From Phalacrocorax aristotelis (taxonomy: Eukaryota; Chordata; Aves; Suliformes; Phalacrocoracidae): a stretch of 64,000 bases of DNA. Both the position numbers and the translations under genes were made by a program. The stretch lies in assembly GCF_949628215.1 (NCBI RefSeq), contig NC_134278.1, positions 35,730,115 through 35,794,114 of the forward strand, in the 5' to 3' direction. The notes under the pieces are model-generated. The model ran no database searches, was not told where the DNA came from, and was given only the letters and a program-made list of their open reading frames with translations. How positions within the stretch are numbered: position 1 is the stretch's first letter; each line of letters opens with the position of its first letter. Positions 1 to 46,500 of the stretch are shown here, in pieces.

Positions 1-280
1 TGGTCTAGAAATTTTTGATTAAAGGCAAAAAGAAAATCAACTAGCTGGTGTTAGCAATCCTGGTGACTTTTATTTTGAATGTGAGGGTATCTAAGAGTGT
101 GAATGAGAATAAAAATAGGTTTTTGGAACATCTTGGTTTGCATGAGAGTGGCAGTGGTCATCACAACTGTACTGCAGGAAATGTCATTTTTAATACCTTC
201 TACTCCTGGCAGGATCACGGCGATGTTTTAAGAATAAATTTTTCCTCACTCTTCAGTGTAATTTTTCTTTGTAATTCCAG

Positions 281-33557
<33,277 letters not shown>

Positions 33558-34866
33558 ATGGTCATTTTGCACAGTAGCGTTCGAGATGAGAACCCTTGCC
33601 CGTGATACAAAGGGAAGAGTTCCTCTGTGCAACAGAGGACATACACGTTCTATAATCATATTAGAGATGTTTAATATAAAGTGAACAGATTTTATTAATC
33701 ATGTGGTTTGTTAATTTGTACTTTATGATGTTTAATTTGTGGAGTGAACCTTACTAGGTAGGAGGACCTTGAAGAAATTTCAGTCAGTGTAGTTTGTTGC
33801 ATTTTGTTTATAAGTTTCGTTTCTTTAACGGTTTCTGTTCTAGCTCTTCACGCTTCTAAGCCATCTGTCTCTACTCGGGTACATACACAAAGAACTGCAT
33901 TGCAACCACCTTTTTATAAAATCCCCTCTTTAATACACTGAACAGTTGGCTTCAAGTGGTAGCCTAGTAAAGAGGATATGCTGTTCCTAGTAACTGGAAT
34001 TGTGAGGCCTTAGCTTTGACTTCCGTTCTGGAGAAGTTGGAGTATACTTTTATATAATCTGAGACATTTTATGTCCTGATTTGAAAACTGGTTAGTGTCT
34101 GTATTTACTGACTTTCTCGGAAACTGGTGGGAAATCCTCCTAAACTCGAGACCTTTAAATTCCTATTTAATGCATTCTCTGTCTTGGTCTGAGAGAAACG
34201 GTTTTCTGTACATTCTGAGAAGAGCATTCATGTATGTCAGTAATGTGTGATATTGGAGATACTCAAGGTGTATACTGCTCGTTAGGGCTTATACCACTTC
34301 TCTCTTTGTTTCTTTTTTCTCCTCTTAAGCACAAATTTCCGTTAGACTTTTTTTTTTCTGACCAAATTTCGATTAGGAATTCTTGGACAGCTTGTTTATC
34401 CAGGTAGTATAATTCCAATATATTATGCAGAAGTGTTTAAGACTTGCATCTGGAGGCATATACGGTTAAGGATAGCGTAAGGGAAATAAGTTCAGCTTTT
34501 TGGTGGGAGTATAACTTAACTGAATATTGAGGCCTAAGCCTCAGACATCTTGTTTATTTTAATTGTAACAAGATGCACAAGGTCTGTACCTTTTGTTAGA
34601 TTGATTAAAAATTTGGTCCAATAACGTCACCTTAATGCCATGTGCTGATGAAACAGCTCCAATGTTTAGTACACTGGAGTATCCCAGTGAGTCGGACACT
34701 GAGCTTTATCTTAACCTCCCCCATCAAGTTTTGTAGCTTGTAACAGTTCCCTTATTAAGCAGTCTGTTTGGGGAGTGTTTGTGGGTGGGAATTATTAATA
34801 TCATAGTCTTAAGATGCATCTTGTTCACTTACATGAACATTGTTTCACCATGCTGGCCATTATTTT

Positions 34867-34872
34867 AATAAA
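34867..34872 (+). terminator. candidate poly(A) signal, MYO6
   Basis: AATAAA on the sense strand, 1.3 kb after the stop codon. Use cannot be judged from sequence alone. Confidence 0.4.
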
Positions 34873-35682
34873 TTGAACTTGATTATTTATTCTCTCTCCA
34901 ATGGGAATTTGAAATACAAGTAGCTAGATGTCCAATTACTTATTCAACCCGGTTTAAAATGAAGTCTTGCTCTGTCAATTGACAAAATTTGCTTACACTA
35001 TAAACCAACTTCCTCACTGTTTACTCAGTTTGAAACTTCATGGAAACTTTAGTTTTCAAATACATAACTATACTTATTAAATAACTCTCAAGAGGTGCAG
35101 TTCTGTAGCACAGGGGAAGCTCACGGTGCATATATCCTCGCTGACCTTAGATTGTGCTTGCATGCCGCAGCCTGCGTCTTGTTATAAATGCACTCCTTAC
35201 TGTAATACTCGTGGAGATGTTTGAGTAATACATTAACGCTGCGTAAGTCTGCTGCATCAGGGACTCCGGGCGTCCACTGCGTACCCAGTCTGCTTTTTGG
35301 TCATGTGACTGCAAACGAGAAAATGTTTTCCCTTTACCCAAACAAATTCTTCACTGAAGCAGTAATTTTTGGCTAGAAGATGGAAGCGCATCAGACTGCT
35401 GGCTAGCAAAGTTGTGTGCAAGCCCGTTCGGTGTTGTGTGAGTTTAAAGGTGCTGCTTCTGAAATATAGATTACTGGTTTAACGCTTTACTGAATTGGAA
35501 CCAAAGTTTCAGAACTTCCAGACTCCAGAAACTGAGCACCGCAAGAAGCTGTGATCATTCATGCGATAAAGGAAGAAAAATCACTGAACTGATAGTGCTG
35601 AGATGCCCCACTCTGTATTTATTGTTATCTAGGTTTAACTGAACACACTCAGTCTCAGTTCATACATACATATATAAAATTA

Positions 35683-35688
35683 AATAAA
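35683..35688 (+). terminator. candidate poly(A) signal, MYO6
   Basis: AATAAA on the sense strand, followed within about 30 bases by GTGG. Use not proven. Confidence 0.3.
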
Positions 35689-36790
35689 ATGGATCTTATG
35701 AGACTGAACGTGGTAAGCAAAGAACCTCAATACTTAAGTGTGTGTATGTATATACACATATATATATGCTTAAACATTTTAGTATATGTATGTGTAAACA
35801 TACTTATGGGGAACTTAAATAAGGTGGCTAACTGAATTTTTCCAGTCTGTTCCGTTGATTATGCCAGGTTTTCCTTGACTGGCATCAGAAAGAAAATTTA
35901 TTTTTCTGAATGGGGTTTTTGGGAGTTCTCGTTAACTGTAAATGACTAACAGATCTGAGCTATGAGGAAAATAAAATTGGCTTTGAAATAGTGGAAGAGG
36001 AACTGGTGGCTGGATGTTCTCAAAGGAGCTGTTCCCACCTCTCTGCACTGCTCCAGCGGTGTGCCTGAGGCAAGCAGAAGACGCATTTGAAAAATCAGGG
36101 TATTCTAGCCTGCACAGTAGCACGCCTTTTTTTTTCTGCTCCAAAAGCAGCATCTGCTTGTAGTTTTACTGATCTTTTTGTGCAACAAAATTAATTTTCA
36201 ATTCATTTCAGATTTTTTTTTTTTTAAATATCAGGCAATATTCAGCTGCTTACCGATTGTTTCCATGGCCCCATCTACCGCGTCAGATAAATTACATTAT
36301 TGGTCAATTTGGAGAGGAAATAAAAAACGGGAGGGAGTGGGTCGGTCTGTAGGATTGTAGTATTACCTAACGCCCTTCTGATCTACGGTTATAAGGAAGA
36401 GAGTAATGTGGTTTTTGAAGCAAAATGATGAGGTAAACATGTTGCCTTAGTTCTGTGTGTTTGATTTTTAACAAAAAAAAAAAAAAAAAAATCTTCCCGC
36501 CTCTCAGTGGAGTTGTGCGTTATAGCTGAGATCATCTGCGTGAAACACTCCAGAAAACAAAGGAGAGGAGGAGAATCCCTGTGCCAGGCTGCGTTCCTGA
36601 CTAGGTGATCCAGGAATATGAATTGTCTAGAGAATGCTTCTTCGAGGATTGCAAGGTCATTAAATGCTTGTCTTTCATCCACTGATAAGATTTTTTTTCT
36701 TTACCTAGTTGAATCCTTTGGGGTTTTCTCCAAAATGTTTATTTAAAGTATTTAAATGACCTCCTAATACTGTACTGAAAATTTTAAAAA

Positions 36791-36796
36791 AATAAA
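36791..36796 (+). terminator. candidate distal poly(A) signal, MYO6
   Basis: AATAAA followed by T-rich and GT-containing sequence at 36806-36845, as expected for a downstream element. Confidence 0.4.
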
Positions 36797-38256
36797 TACA
36801 TTCCATGTTGAAATCTTGATTGTATCTCTCTTACCATTTTGTCTTTAAAGATTGGAAGTGTAATAAGTACAGGCAGGTTAAGTTGTGAGGATAAAAGGAT
36901 TTCTGTGCTGCAACTGCCTAATGCTTTTCTGTGAGTTGTTCATGGCTAGCAAGGGTTTCGTCTTCACTTTCTAAGGTGAGTGTCCCTCTAAAACAACGTT
37001 CTGACATGAAGAAATTCTGACTTTGCTATCTTTAAGTCTCATACCTCATTTCTCAGTATTTGTGGCACAAGTATCTTTTTATTACTATTTTTTAACCTTT
37101 GTGGCTGTCGTTTCCAATGTATTTGTCATCTGTGCTGTGTGCTGGTTGCAACTTCTTCTTCATCAGTGACTAGTGAAACCACTTGCGATGCTTGGAGTGT
37201 GTGTGTGGTGATCTTTGGGGTGTTGCTTTTATTTTGAAAAAAAAAGTTATCAAACTTTCTTGTCTTAAGGGCCAAATCAGAGAGGTATTTGTTTGAATTA
37301 GTTCAGTCTTCTTAAATTAGACTTCAATATCTAGGAGAGAGAATTTTATTTCACTTTCCTATGTCCTTCAGTTCCAGCTGTCGCTTTACATCAGTTCTAA
37401 GATAACGTGATGTGTCAAAGTGTGAGATTAAATACCAGTTCAATTCCCTGTGAAATTTTCAAGTAAATAGTTTTATTATATTTTATTGAAATACAAAAGG
37501 CTTACATCCAGCAAATATATTTGGTAATTAATAGTTGAGAGTGATAAATACAGTCATGAATAATCATCATTAAAGTACACATTTGAAAATTACTTATTCT
37601 TTAATCTGACTAGTGATAACTAGTATGAATTAAAATGTACTAAACACATACAAAAATACATTTGTAATGGAAAAAAATTGAACGCTTTCAGCATTCTTAA
37701 CTTACACGAGCAGTAGTGAAAAGCTGACGTTAGGCAGGGATGGCTTCCAGCGCCCTGCAAGAAGTATTTTTAAAGTAGAGTTTTATTCTGAAGTGTTGCT
37801 GTGTAAAACCACATCTTCGATTTCTTTTTTTATTATTTTTTTTTTTCCTAGTTCAGTAAAGTAAATAAAAATACTATTTGAGCTGTAGAAACTCAACCTC
37901 GTATTCTCGGTGCGTTGCCTTCATTTGTACGCGGTCACCAGTTTCAGTGGTTTTGCAGGCAAGTCTGTGCAGTAATTGTTTGGAATTCGTAAACAGTTCC
38001 TTTGAGCGTACATAAGAAGGTAAACTAAAGTTCAGGCTTTGCTGTGGTAACTGCATGGTGCAAAGTAAAAGAATTGTCACTAAAATCAGCTGCTGTCCTG
38101 CATACGGGGAAGTTTCAGATCTGGCTGAGGAGCTGCCATCCAGTGTAGTCGTGAACCTTGTAGAAGCTCAGTTTGAGCTGTAAGTATGACTTCTGGTATG
38201 CACCAAGCAGCAGACAGTGCCTGAATATTATACAACACTGGTGCAGCGTATAAATG

Positions 38257-38280
38257 CATATATATATATATATACACACA
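38257..38280. repeat. (TA)n(CA)n microsatellite
   Basis: Alternating TA units passing into CA units, directly visible. Confidence 0.9.
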
Positions 38281-41200
38281 CTCTCAAGAGAAACATGTTC
38301 AAGGTAAAGTAACGCTCATACGTGAATCAGGATTGTGGGTCTGTAGAGCATAAATTACTAAGCCTATAAAACATTTAATGGCCACCCATTGCCTGCTTAT
38401 ATTTCTTCTACAAAAACTAATGGGAACCTCTCGGATTTCTTTGTATGTTGAGTAAGTGTACGTGTTTGTGTGCGACACGAATCTGCTTGCCACCGAGAGG
38501 GATAGAAATCCCATGTTCTGAAAAGATGAAACTGCAGGTATTGTGCCTCAGCAAAAAGTCTGGAGTCTCAGGATAAGACAGTTTAACTGTCTCCAGAAAT
38601 CAAGCAGTGAAGGGGAGATGTACACGTGTGTACATAATGTCGTTATTAACAGAAAAAAAGGGACCTGATGATCATAGAGACCACTAAAAAAAATTATCCC
38701 AACGTGTGCGTGCTTTGCAATGTGAGCGTTGTAGGGAGAGAATGAAAAAGTTCCCAAAGCCTTTTAATGTGGCCTTTGGTCAACACCAGCTCTTATTTCC
38801 GTGTTGCCCCTCACATGAGCGTGTGCAAGGAAGGTTAACGAAAGGGTGTAGAAACGCAGAAAAGCGTCATCGATGTTTTTACCAGAACGGTTGTGACATA
38901 CAATATTGAAAACAGTCACAGCTTGGCAAAACCTGGTTTTAGCGCTCAGCTCTCAAATAAAAGTACAGTTGAGATGTGTAAGCACTGGGCGCTTAATGAA
39001 TGCGTGATAACCCTGGTGACTTCTTATTAGGCCAATTTTAGATGTGGTCAAATAGTTGGTCGACTTTGTCATGTTGGGTTTTTTAGTAAAACAATTTTTT
39101 TAATGTGTGTCCATTTTAAAGCAAAAACGTTCTATCTTTAGGAATCCTTGAATTTTTTTTTCATGTGCACAATCAACCTGAAGTCCGGTCTTGAATAGTG
39201 CAGGCCGCCTTTTTTAAATACCTGTAAGAGAAACTCTCATAAGACATTTGAAAAGCATTTTTGAATTTGAAAATATATTATCTACTGCTAATGGGCAAGA
39301 TCTCACTAAAATCTGATGAGATAATCTCCAGTTCATTGTAAGGAGAACTGAGTTAATCCTGAAGTTATTTTACATACTAAGTCATCGAGCTCAGAGTAAA
39401 ATTACTATTTCTCCTGTATGAAATAACAGACGAGTACCACCTGCATCACCATAATCTGAAGAACATATCTTTGTAAAATAATCAGAATGCCGTGTGCTAT
39501 AGAAGAAGCCGTATCGAAAGTATCGGCAGGGTTCACAGTTACGGCAGACCTGGGGTAAAATAGTCTCGGTGACGTTCAGCTCCTGGGCATTGGTTTAAGC
39601 GTGAGAGCAGCAACTGCTGTGCATTTGTAAAACCTGACGCCCGGCATCGTCGAGCGAAGAGCACAGCGCTTCCGACGCTGTACGGTTTTCCAGGTCTTCC
39701 TTCCCTCATGATTTGGGTTACGAAACACTAAATCTCTGAGGTTGGTGGGGAAGCTCTAACAGGCTAACTCGTTTTGTCGTATTGTTCTAGTGCAAAATAC
39801 TCTTTGCTTGATGATCCAGGTGACTGACATGAGGATGAAACAATGGCAGTCTTCGTCTTCTCCTCAAATTTAATTTCAGTCATCTTTCTTGGCGGCTGAC
39901 AGACAGTTTTTCAGAGGATTATGCTGTGTGTCCTGTCCGTCACTGGTTTTGGTGGGCAAAGAATGATGTATTTCATGTATTTCTTAGGGAGACTCTAGAA
40001 TGGCTTTTAGGCTTCATCAGAATTACATCAAATGAAGCAGTCTTTGTCCACGCCAATTAGATTCAGCATTATGAAACAAATTATTCTGCCATCCTCTTAT
40101 CCAGCGCTTTATTTCCAGTGCTTCTGGGCTTTTTTATGTCAAATACTCTGAGTCCTCTAAGGTTTTTATCTAAGTTTGTTAAAACTGATTTTCTGTGGTG
40201 TCTGTTGCGGCACAGTTCTTTTGCAAGCTTAGAAAAGTTGGTGACGACTTTTCAGATGAGATCCTTTTTCTTTTCAAGGGTTAGATCCATGACTGAATTT
40301 TGCCAGATAATGTCTTGAAAAAGAAGCCTATCCCCCCACGCCCCGCGCCGTGTACGAGCACAAATAAAAGACGAGTTTATGAAGTAGCATCCATTAGACC
40401 AGCTGAAAAATAATACACTTTACAGGCAGCTTGACAGAAGCCCCTTAGAGCGGAAAAGCAACGCGCTCTAGTTTTCAGCACCTTAGTCACTGAGCAGAGG
40501 ATGTCCAGCATGGTCCCTAACAGGGACAGCGGATGTTACAAGGGGAAAGTTTGCATTTTGAATGAGGTGGCGTCTTCAGCTTTCATCTCAAAGGAGCAGA
40601 GAGGACGCGTGTTAGGTGAGGAAGGCAGGAGGGACCCAGATCAGCAGGATCATTTTTAGAGAACTTGGGCACGTTTGACTCTCAACCACGGTAGGCCAAC
40701 TGGATGTGGACTTGCTGGCCTCGCGTCGCAGCCTGAGCGAGCTCATCCCCTTGAACACGTGCATTCTGGCTCATTGTCGCGTTCTGCTTTGGCCCGAAGA
40801 ACGGTGACCGTCACAGTCGTTTTATTGCTCATGCTGTGCTCTTTGTGGAGCAAGACACTCCGGGTTCCCAGAGACCTAACCACGTAGAGGGGGGCTGTGG
40901 CTTTCAGCTGCTCGCAAGAACTTGCATCTTCTACTGATCTCATAGATAAGGAAGAGCAAGTTCTTCACCTGGATGTGAGACATGTTTGTTAATTCCTGGA
41001 TGGGTAATTGGGTGAAAACCCAACCAAATGAAATGTTTTCTGATAACTAAGCTTTGCAGTAATTTTCCATGTAGTGACCCTGTAACTAAACTGGAGACAT
41101 TTTTCATGCTTAGGAAGGAATTGAAGGGGTTTTTAGCTTCTGCTGGAATTTTATGCTTATTTTCATATACATCTTTATAAATACAGAGCTGTACTTACTG

Positions 41201-42803
41201 TAAATAGTATGTCCTAAAAAGCTGTCGCTGCTGTCATTACGCATGGCAAAGCAGAATTTAAAGACTGGAGTTTTCAATTTGGCCTAAGGGCTCTAGATAG
41301 CCACCTCCTCCCGAAAATCCAATTAAAGTGCCATATTCTCTTTTAAACATCCGAGCCCCAAAGGAGCTTTCCAGATTGTGATACGGAAGCGATGCTCTTA
41401 GTTCCAGCTAACGAAAGCTGTGTTCTGCACACATTTTTCTTCCTCTATCGTCTTTTATTGAGTCATTAAAAAATGTGTTCAACATATGGGCTCTGATGTA
41501 AACACTCATTTTGAACTTAAGTAATGGTGAAAAATGGCCAAAACCACCTCATCTTTTTTTTTTAAAACCCATTTCTATTTTGCAGTTGCCTCACTTCTCG
41601 CTAAATTAATTTCCTTAACTAGATCTTGAGAAGAACTTTGTCGATATACTTTTCACAATTCAATTAGAGTCTAGAATGACACAGGCCTGGTTTTCTCCCA
41701 CAGATGTGCCATTTTATTCCTTTCATGAATTATTTAATGCTTTTGTAAGTAGTAATTTCGAGTTGTTCAGCTGGTATGAAAGTTTATTGGTCTGCAATTA
41801 CCCACAGACACATTTCTTTTAAGAAGGGTGTAAAATACTAATTGCAAGCGTCTGTGTGCAGAATTGGCAAAGCCAATTCATTCTCGAGCTTTTCCAAACT
41901 GCTGCTCCCTGCTGACTTGTCGCTCTCTGTCGCCGCGTTCCAGCCCCCCACTTGTCAGCTCAGTCTGTAACTGTCATCTTGAGTACTTGAAGAAACAGGC
42001 CTGGGCAGGGATCCTCTGATGAAGGTCAGTGAAGAGAGAGCTTTCTCTATGGGATCGTTACTTGTTCCTGTGTTTATGTAACAACGTACTGGCTCAAGCC
42101 AAAGGTAGATGCAGCCGGGGATCCTGCGTCCCACAGTACGTGCCTGGTGCCAGGGCAATCCTCTACTGGTGTTTCCCTCAATAATAATGGGTACCGACAG
42201 CTGCAGTGAAACCTTTTTGTTCCTAACTGGGCTGTGATTCAGAAGAATGAAAACGGCAAAGTAAAAGCTTTTTGTCTACCTTTCAAGAGAGCATCCTCTG
42301 ATACATCAGAATTAAGAAACAGCCTGGCAATTGTCGAGAGTTTTTTGACCCTGCTTTTCTCCTTTCTTTCATTTCCCCCACTGCCCCCTACAGATACAAG
42401 AGGTTTCATGTTGCAAAACTTGACATGATAGGAGCAGTATTCTGCTCAAATTACAATTTCTTCTTGTTCAAACTCTGTGTAGCTTGAACAGGCACATTTT
42501 ATAGATGGTCTGTGTTGCTTCTTCATTTTGATATTCCTTCTCCCTTCGTGTCTTTCAGTGACTGCCCCGTTAGCAAACGAGTGTACGGAATGGAACTTTG
42601 TTGCGTAAATGCACTTTTGTGTGGAATTAGTACAAAGAGGCTTCCTGGTAACATCGACAAACAGGAAACTCAACAGACTTGTAAAGCTCTTGAAAATAGT
42701 CACAAACCTTGGTTTTGTCTGGCTGATGCTGGAAATGAAGGATTTTGGAGACTTAACTTGTCAGTCTTGGCTTTGTAAACTGGTCTGGTGACCTACAGCA
42801 GTT

Positions 42804-42828
42804 AAAAAAAAAAAAAAAAAAAAAAAAA
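42804..42828. repeat. poly(A) run with A/G extension
   Basis: About 25 A in a row, followed by GAAAAGAAAC. It could be the tail of a retroposed sequence in + orientation or simple low complexity; no source gene is recognised upstream. Confidence 0.85.
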
Positions 42829-43397
42829 GAAAAGAAACACTAATTATTTCACTATATCACGGAAAGCGCTCGGGCAGAATGGACCACCAAAGCCATGCAA
42901 GAGAGCTGTAAGAAAAGCAGTTCTACAGTCCTGTTATGAAACCTACCCAGCAACAGGTGTGGAAAGCAAATAAACAAATTAGTCTTTTTAGTTCTGAAAT
43001 TGCCAAGCAAGAGATCAGGGTCAAATGTGGTTTAGCTGTAGAGTTAACGCATGAAGATGGACATGTTATTTGAGGTAGGGTTATTTGTTTAGGGGTCAGA
43101 GAAGTATTTCCATGCATTTTACCTCCACGGTGAATTGTGTTTTCAAGTTCATGTAATGCTTCGTGATCAATGGTCTCTGAGGAACTGACACGAGCACTTA
43201 CACTACAAGCCGTATGACAAAAGCTAGTTACGGGCTCATCGTGTTCAAAAGCAGGATTAATCCTTACAGCGTTTTCTGAATTGCAGCTGTTGAGAGTAGA
43301 ACTTCTACAATGCAGAACATTTTTGTTTAGGTAAGATTTAAAATTGCAAAAGAAAAAAGGAATATTTCAAAATGTGAAGAAAAAGATGGTGAGCAGC

Positions 43398-43578
43398 TTA
43401 CTGCAAGTTAGAGTTTCTTTTGCTTTTTCTTCTTAACTTAATAATTAAAATGATGAAAAGAAAAACAAGGCTTAGTAAGCCAAGAATGAGAGATTTGAAA
43501 ATGAAGGGTTGTGTGGGTTCTGGAGCAAATTTTGCACAGCGCTGTCCTGGGTAAAGCTCGTGTCTACGTACAGGGCAT
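43398..43578 (-). CDS. IMPG1: IMPG1 last coding exon: end of EGF-2, transmembrane helix, cytoplasmic tail
   Basis: On the minus strand a very strong pyrimidine tract (TCTCTTCCTCTCCCTATTTCAG) ends at 43579. The first base completes the Arg codon left by the previous exon. Then [26 protein letters not shown], a helix of about 20 hydrophobic residues ([18 protein letters not shown]), the stop-transfer stretch KLRRKSKR, and NSNLQ with TAA at 43400-43398. The two cysteines are spaced C-x12-C, the same as the last pair of EGF-2 in IMPG2 as I recall it, and C-x-x-F-x-x-E-P follows in both. It supplies exactly the fifth and sixth cysteines missing from the previous exon. Confidence 0.9.
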
Positions 43579-46500
43579 CTGAAATAGGGAGAGGAAGAGA
43601 AAAATACACAGAACTTGAAGGCAGAAAAATACGGAGTACGTCAAATGAAAACAAAGGAAAATCTGCAATTAAATATAAACACAGTATTCCCAGTGCCCTT
43701 CATTGTGATGTGTCTGTATGAAATAACGTGATTGATAATAGAGGAAAGAAAATACTCTTCGATTCATTAGAGTGAGTGTTAAACAAAAAGACACCGATAC
43801 ATTCTTTGCCAACCTACAAATTCTAAGGAAGTCGTGCATTTGGAACATCTCTGACAAATTTCTAGCCCCACAGATGAAGTTGAAATAACGTTTGTGGTTT
43901 AGAACCTTACAAGTTCAGGTGTGGTTTGGAGGAATGTCTGAACACATCTTTGAAGCCCATGCGCTGTTTATTGGTGATTTTAATCTGAGTAGTGAGGTCT
44001 GAAATTAGAGCTTTACTACAAATAGCTCCCTTCAAAGCAAGGGAGAAGGTTGCCGTATTTTATGGGAGAACACAGGGGTTCCAGTTAGTGGAAAAACTAG
44101 CGTGGTTCTGAGTCAACTCACAAGCAAAACAAGTGCTTAACTAAAACAAGTGGTAGCCTATAATTTTCCTTCTGCAGACTCTACAAGTTTGCACAAGCTG
44201 GCAGCCTGAGACTGGTGGTAAATTTGTAACTGGCTGTAATCCACACAAAGGTTCATTTATTACTTTTAATACTTTCTATCATTCCAAATGATGGTTCGGT
44301 TATCGCTGCACATCAGGTCAGGGCTTTTCTGAAGTGGAAGGGTGTTATCTTCCACAGTGCATTGGTCTTGGAGTAGTAGGCTGCACCCTCTGCTACTTAA
44401 GTTTTGAAGAGGACCTCCTTATCTCACAGGCTCATTTCTAGTATGAAATAGTGCAGCTGCACTACTGCGACTCCTCTAGTCAGAAATTTAGCAGTAACTG
44501 TGGCGAATTCAGTATAATCTTCTATTATCTCTGTGACACCCACTGCAGGAAATGAATTATGGCAGTTATGTTGTTACAGTGAAATTATCACATGAATAAT
44601 TTGCTCAGTAGTCTTATTTTTCAACATTAATCCTAAATACACTAAAAGCTGTATCGTTAATCCAGTGAAGTCAGAAGTCAGAAGTCAGAAGGTGATCCCT
44701 GAGGTCCCTTCCAACCTGTGATTCTGTAATAAACAAGTGCAAGAATTGTAACTTCTTTCTTGCTTATACATGTGGCTGGTCAACTACCATGTGCCTGTCT
44801 CTGCCAGCGCTTCACATAATGCTTTGGACACTCTAGTCTTACAGTGAGATAAAGCCTGATGGTCTTTTAAATGAGAATTAATATGTCAAGTACCGTGGTA
44901 GTTCTCAATATTGGCTTAACGTGGTTTCATGTAAAAATTGTTACGGAATGTGTTTGCAGTCATGTGGAGCTGCTAATCTTCAAGTTTTTCCCAGAAAGCC
45001 CTGAAAGCAGCCTCAGCTTTCACGTGCTTAATTGGGTGGTCTGGAATCAGAACAGTGCTCATAGGCATGGTTGTAAGAACATAGGTTTCCTTTTTAATAC
45101 AACTTAGAAAAAAAATCCTTAAAATCTCTTAATTTCTTAAATACTATTGTGTAGTCGATAGCAAAAAATGTGGATGTGTTATTTCATTTTTCCAAGATGT
45201 ATTTGGAAATCCGAAAAGAATGCATGGTTTCGTACTTGTCACCTCTGCTGACGATGCTGAACTGGTAATAAATTTCTAAAGCATTTCTAAAATAACTAGA
45301 TCGTGATGTTCTGTGTGTACTGACACACAGAAATTGATTTATCCATAGTGAGATTATTCATACTGAAGCAGCATATTGCAATGTAGCTTAAAGTGTATGA
45401 ATATTGAAGTCTTGTCTTATTAGCATAGTTTATGCTGTTAAAAAATATATACTCGCCCTGCTTGTCCATGCAATAGACATGTCAGGGGTCCATTAACAGG
45501 ATTCACATTAAGCACCATGTATTTACCTGCAGACGGCTCCTCTTCCTGGAACTAACTCACATTTCCCACCGTTGACACAAAGGTGGGGTTCCAGCTCACA
45601 CAGGCTCCGACAGGGTAATCCGTCTTGGCTTGCATACCCAGGTTTACAAAGGCAGTCAGCCTCTTTTGTCCACTCGTTCGTTATGCATTCGGAAAACTGG
45701 TCACACGCCATGAATTTGCATGGGTCTGCCCGATCAGCTGTAAAGGATGGGTAAATCATTAATTGATGCATCACCCCAAAGTAACTTGGCAGGATTTGCG
45801 GCAGCTAGAGAAAACAATTCACATTTATTGACCTGCTACTTGTGCATGTTAATAGGGGGATGTAGTCTAGCATAAAAGGGCATACATCCTTCTTTATGTA
45901 GATGACCCAGCAAGCATGCGAGCTTGTATTTACCTGTACCTTCGTTTAGCCCATCACTGCAATTTCATTTTCATCTCACTGACAAGGATTTTCACATTTG
46001 GATATTTTTATCCTTTTTTTTTTTTTTTTTTTAATCTAAATACTAGGGTTATACACACGGGTACTATGCGACAGCTTTGCATATGTGTAAGAAATAATTT
46101 CAACTGTAATCATCTTAAACACATAATTCAGGACATATTAAGGGGAGGGAAATAGATTACTGAACACTGCACAATGCCTTGAGGACTGCAGCGTAGAAAT
46201 ACTGGCGCTGTCTACGCAAGATATGTGCTTGCAGAGCTTTTGTGAAAGTGATGTGTTAGCATTGGGAAAACTTGCTTTTTAAATTTTTTTAAATATTAGT
46301 AAGGGATGCCTCTGTGAGGTTAAGTGAAAATGAGTTGTCTGATGTTCATAGGAAGGTCCAAATCAGAAACAGCTTAAAATCCTAACTTCACCTGTCACAC
46401 AAGTCTCTTTCTCCTTTCCCATTCTCTGCTTCTTACTGGAAATGAAAAAAAGACCCAGAAGGAGTCATTTTAACCCTGTGCTCAGCCCAGCTGTGTGCTG

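Larger units (their letters stand above)
33558..36815 (+). other. MYO6: MYO6 3' untranslated region (end uncertain)
   Basis: Starts after the stop codon. AATAAA hexamers on the + strand are at 34867-34872, 35683-35688 and 36791-36796; the last is followed by T-rich sequence, so I place the longest likely end shortly after it. A (TG/TA)n tract lies at about 35741-35768. No ORF of interest is present. Confidence 0.5.
36816..43397. other. intergenic region between MYO6 and IMPG1, including unresolved IMPG1 3' UTR
   Basis: No supported coding gene. The right part must contain the IMPG1 3' UTR (minus strand, starting below 43398), but I could not fix its end: TTTATT (AATAAA on minus) occurs at about 41783, 41713, 41452, 40821 and 37470-37486. 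Contains a (TA)n(CA)n tract at 38257-38280 and a pure A run at 42804-42828. The 39.4-42.2 kb part is richer in CpG than its surroundings. Confidence 0.6.
43579..45526 (-). other. IMPG1 intron
   Basis: Intron of 1.9 kb. Holds a short GAAGTCA tandem repeat (44668-44691) and a CR1 tail remnant (44693-44729). Confidence 0.8.

Noticed and set aside
37874..38080. Minus-strand ORF whose end looked like a mammal-type IMPG1 C-terminus
   Set aside because: Its only acceptor gives the wrong phase after the exon ending at 45527. The exon at 43578-43398 fits phase, cysteine count and a much stronger acceptor.
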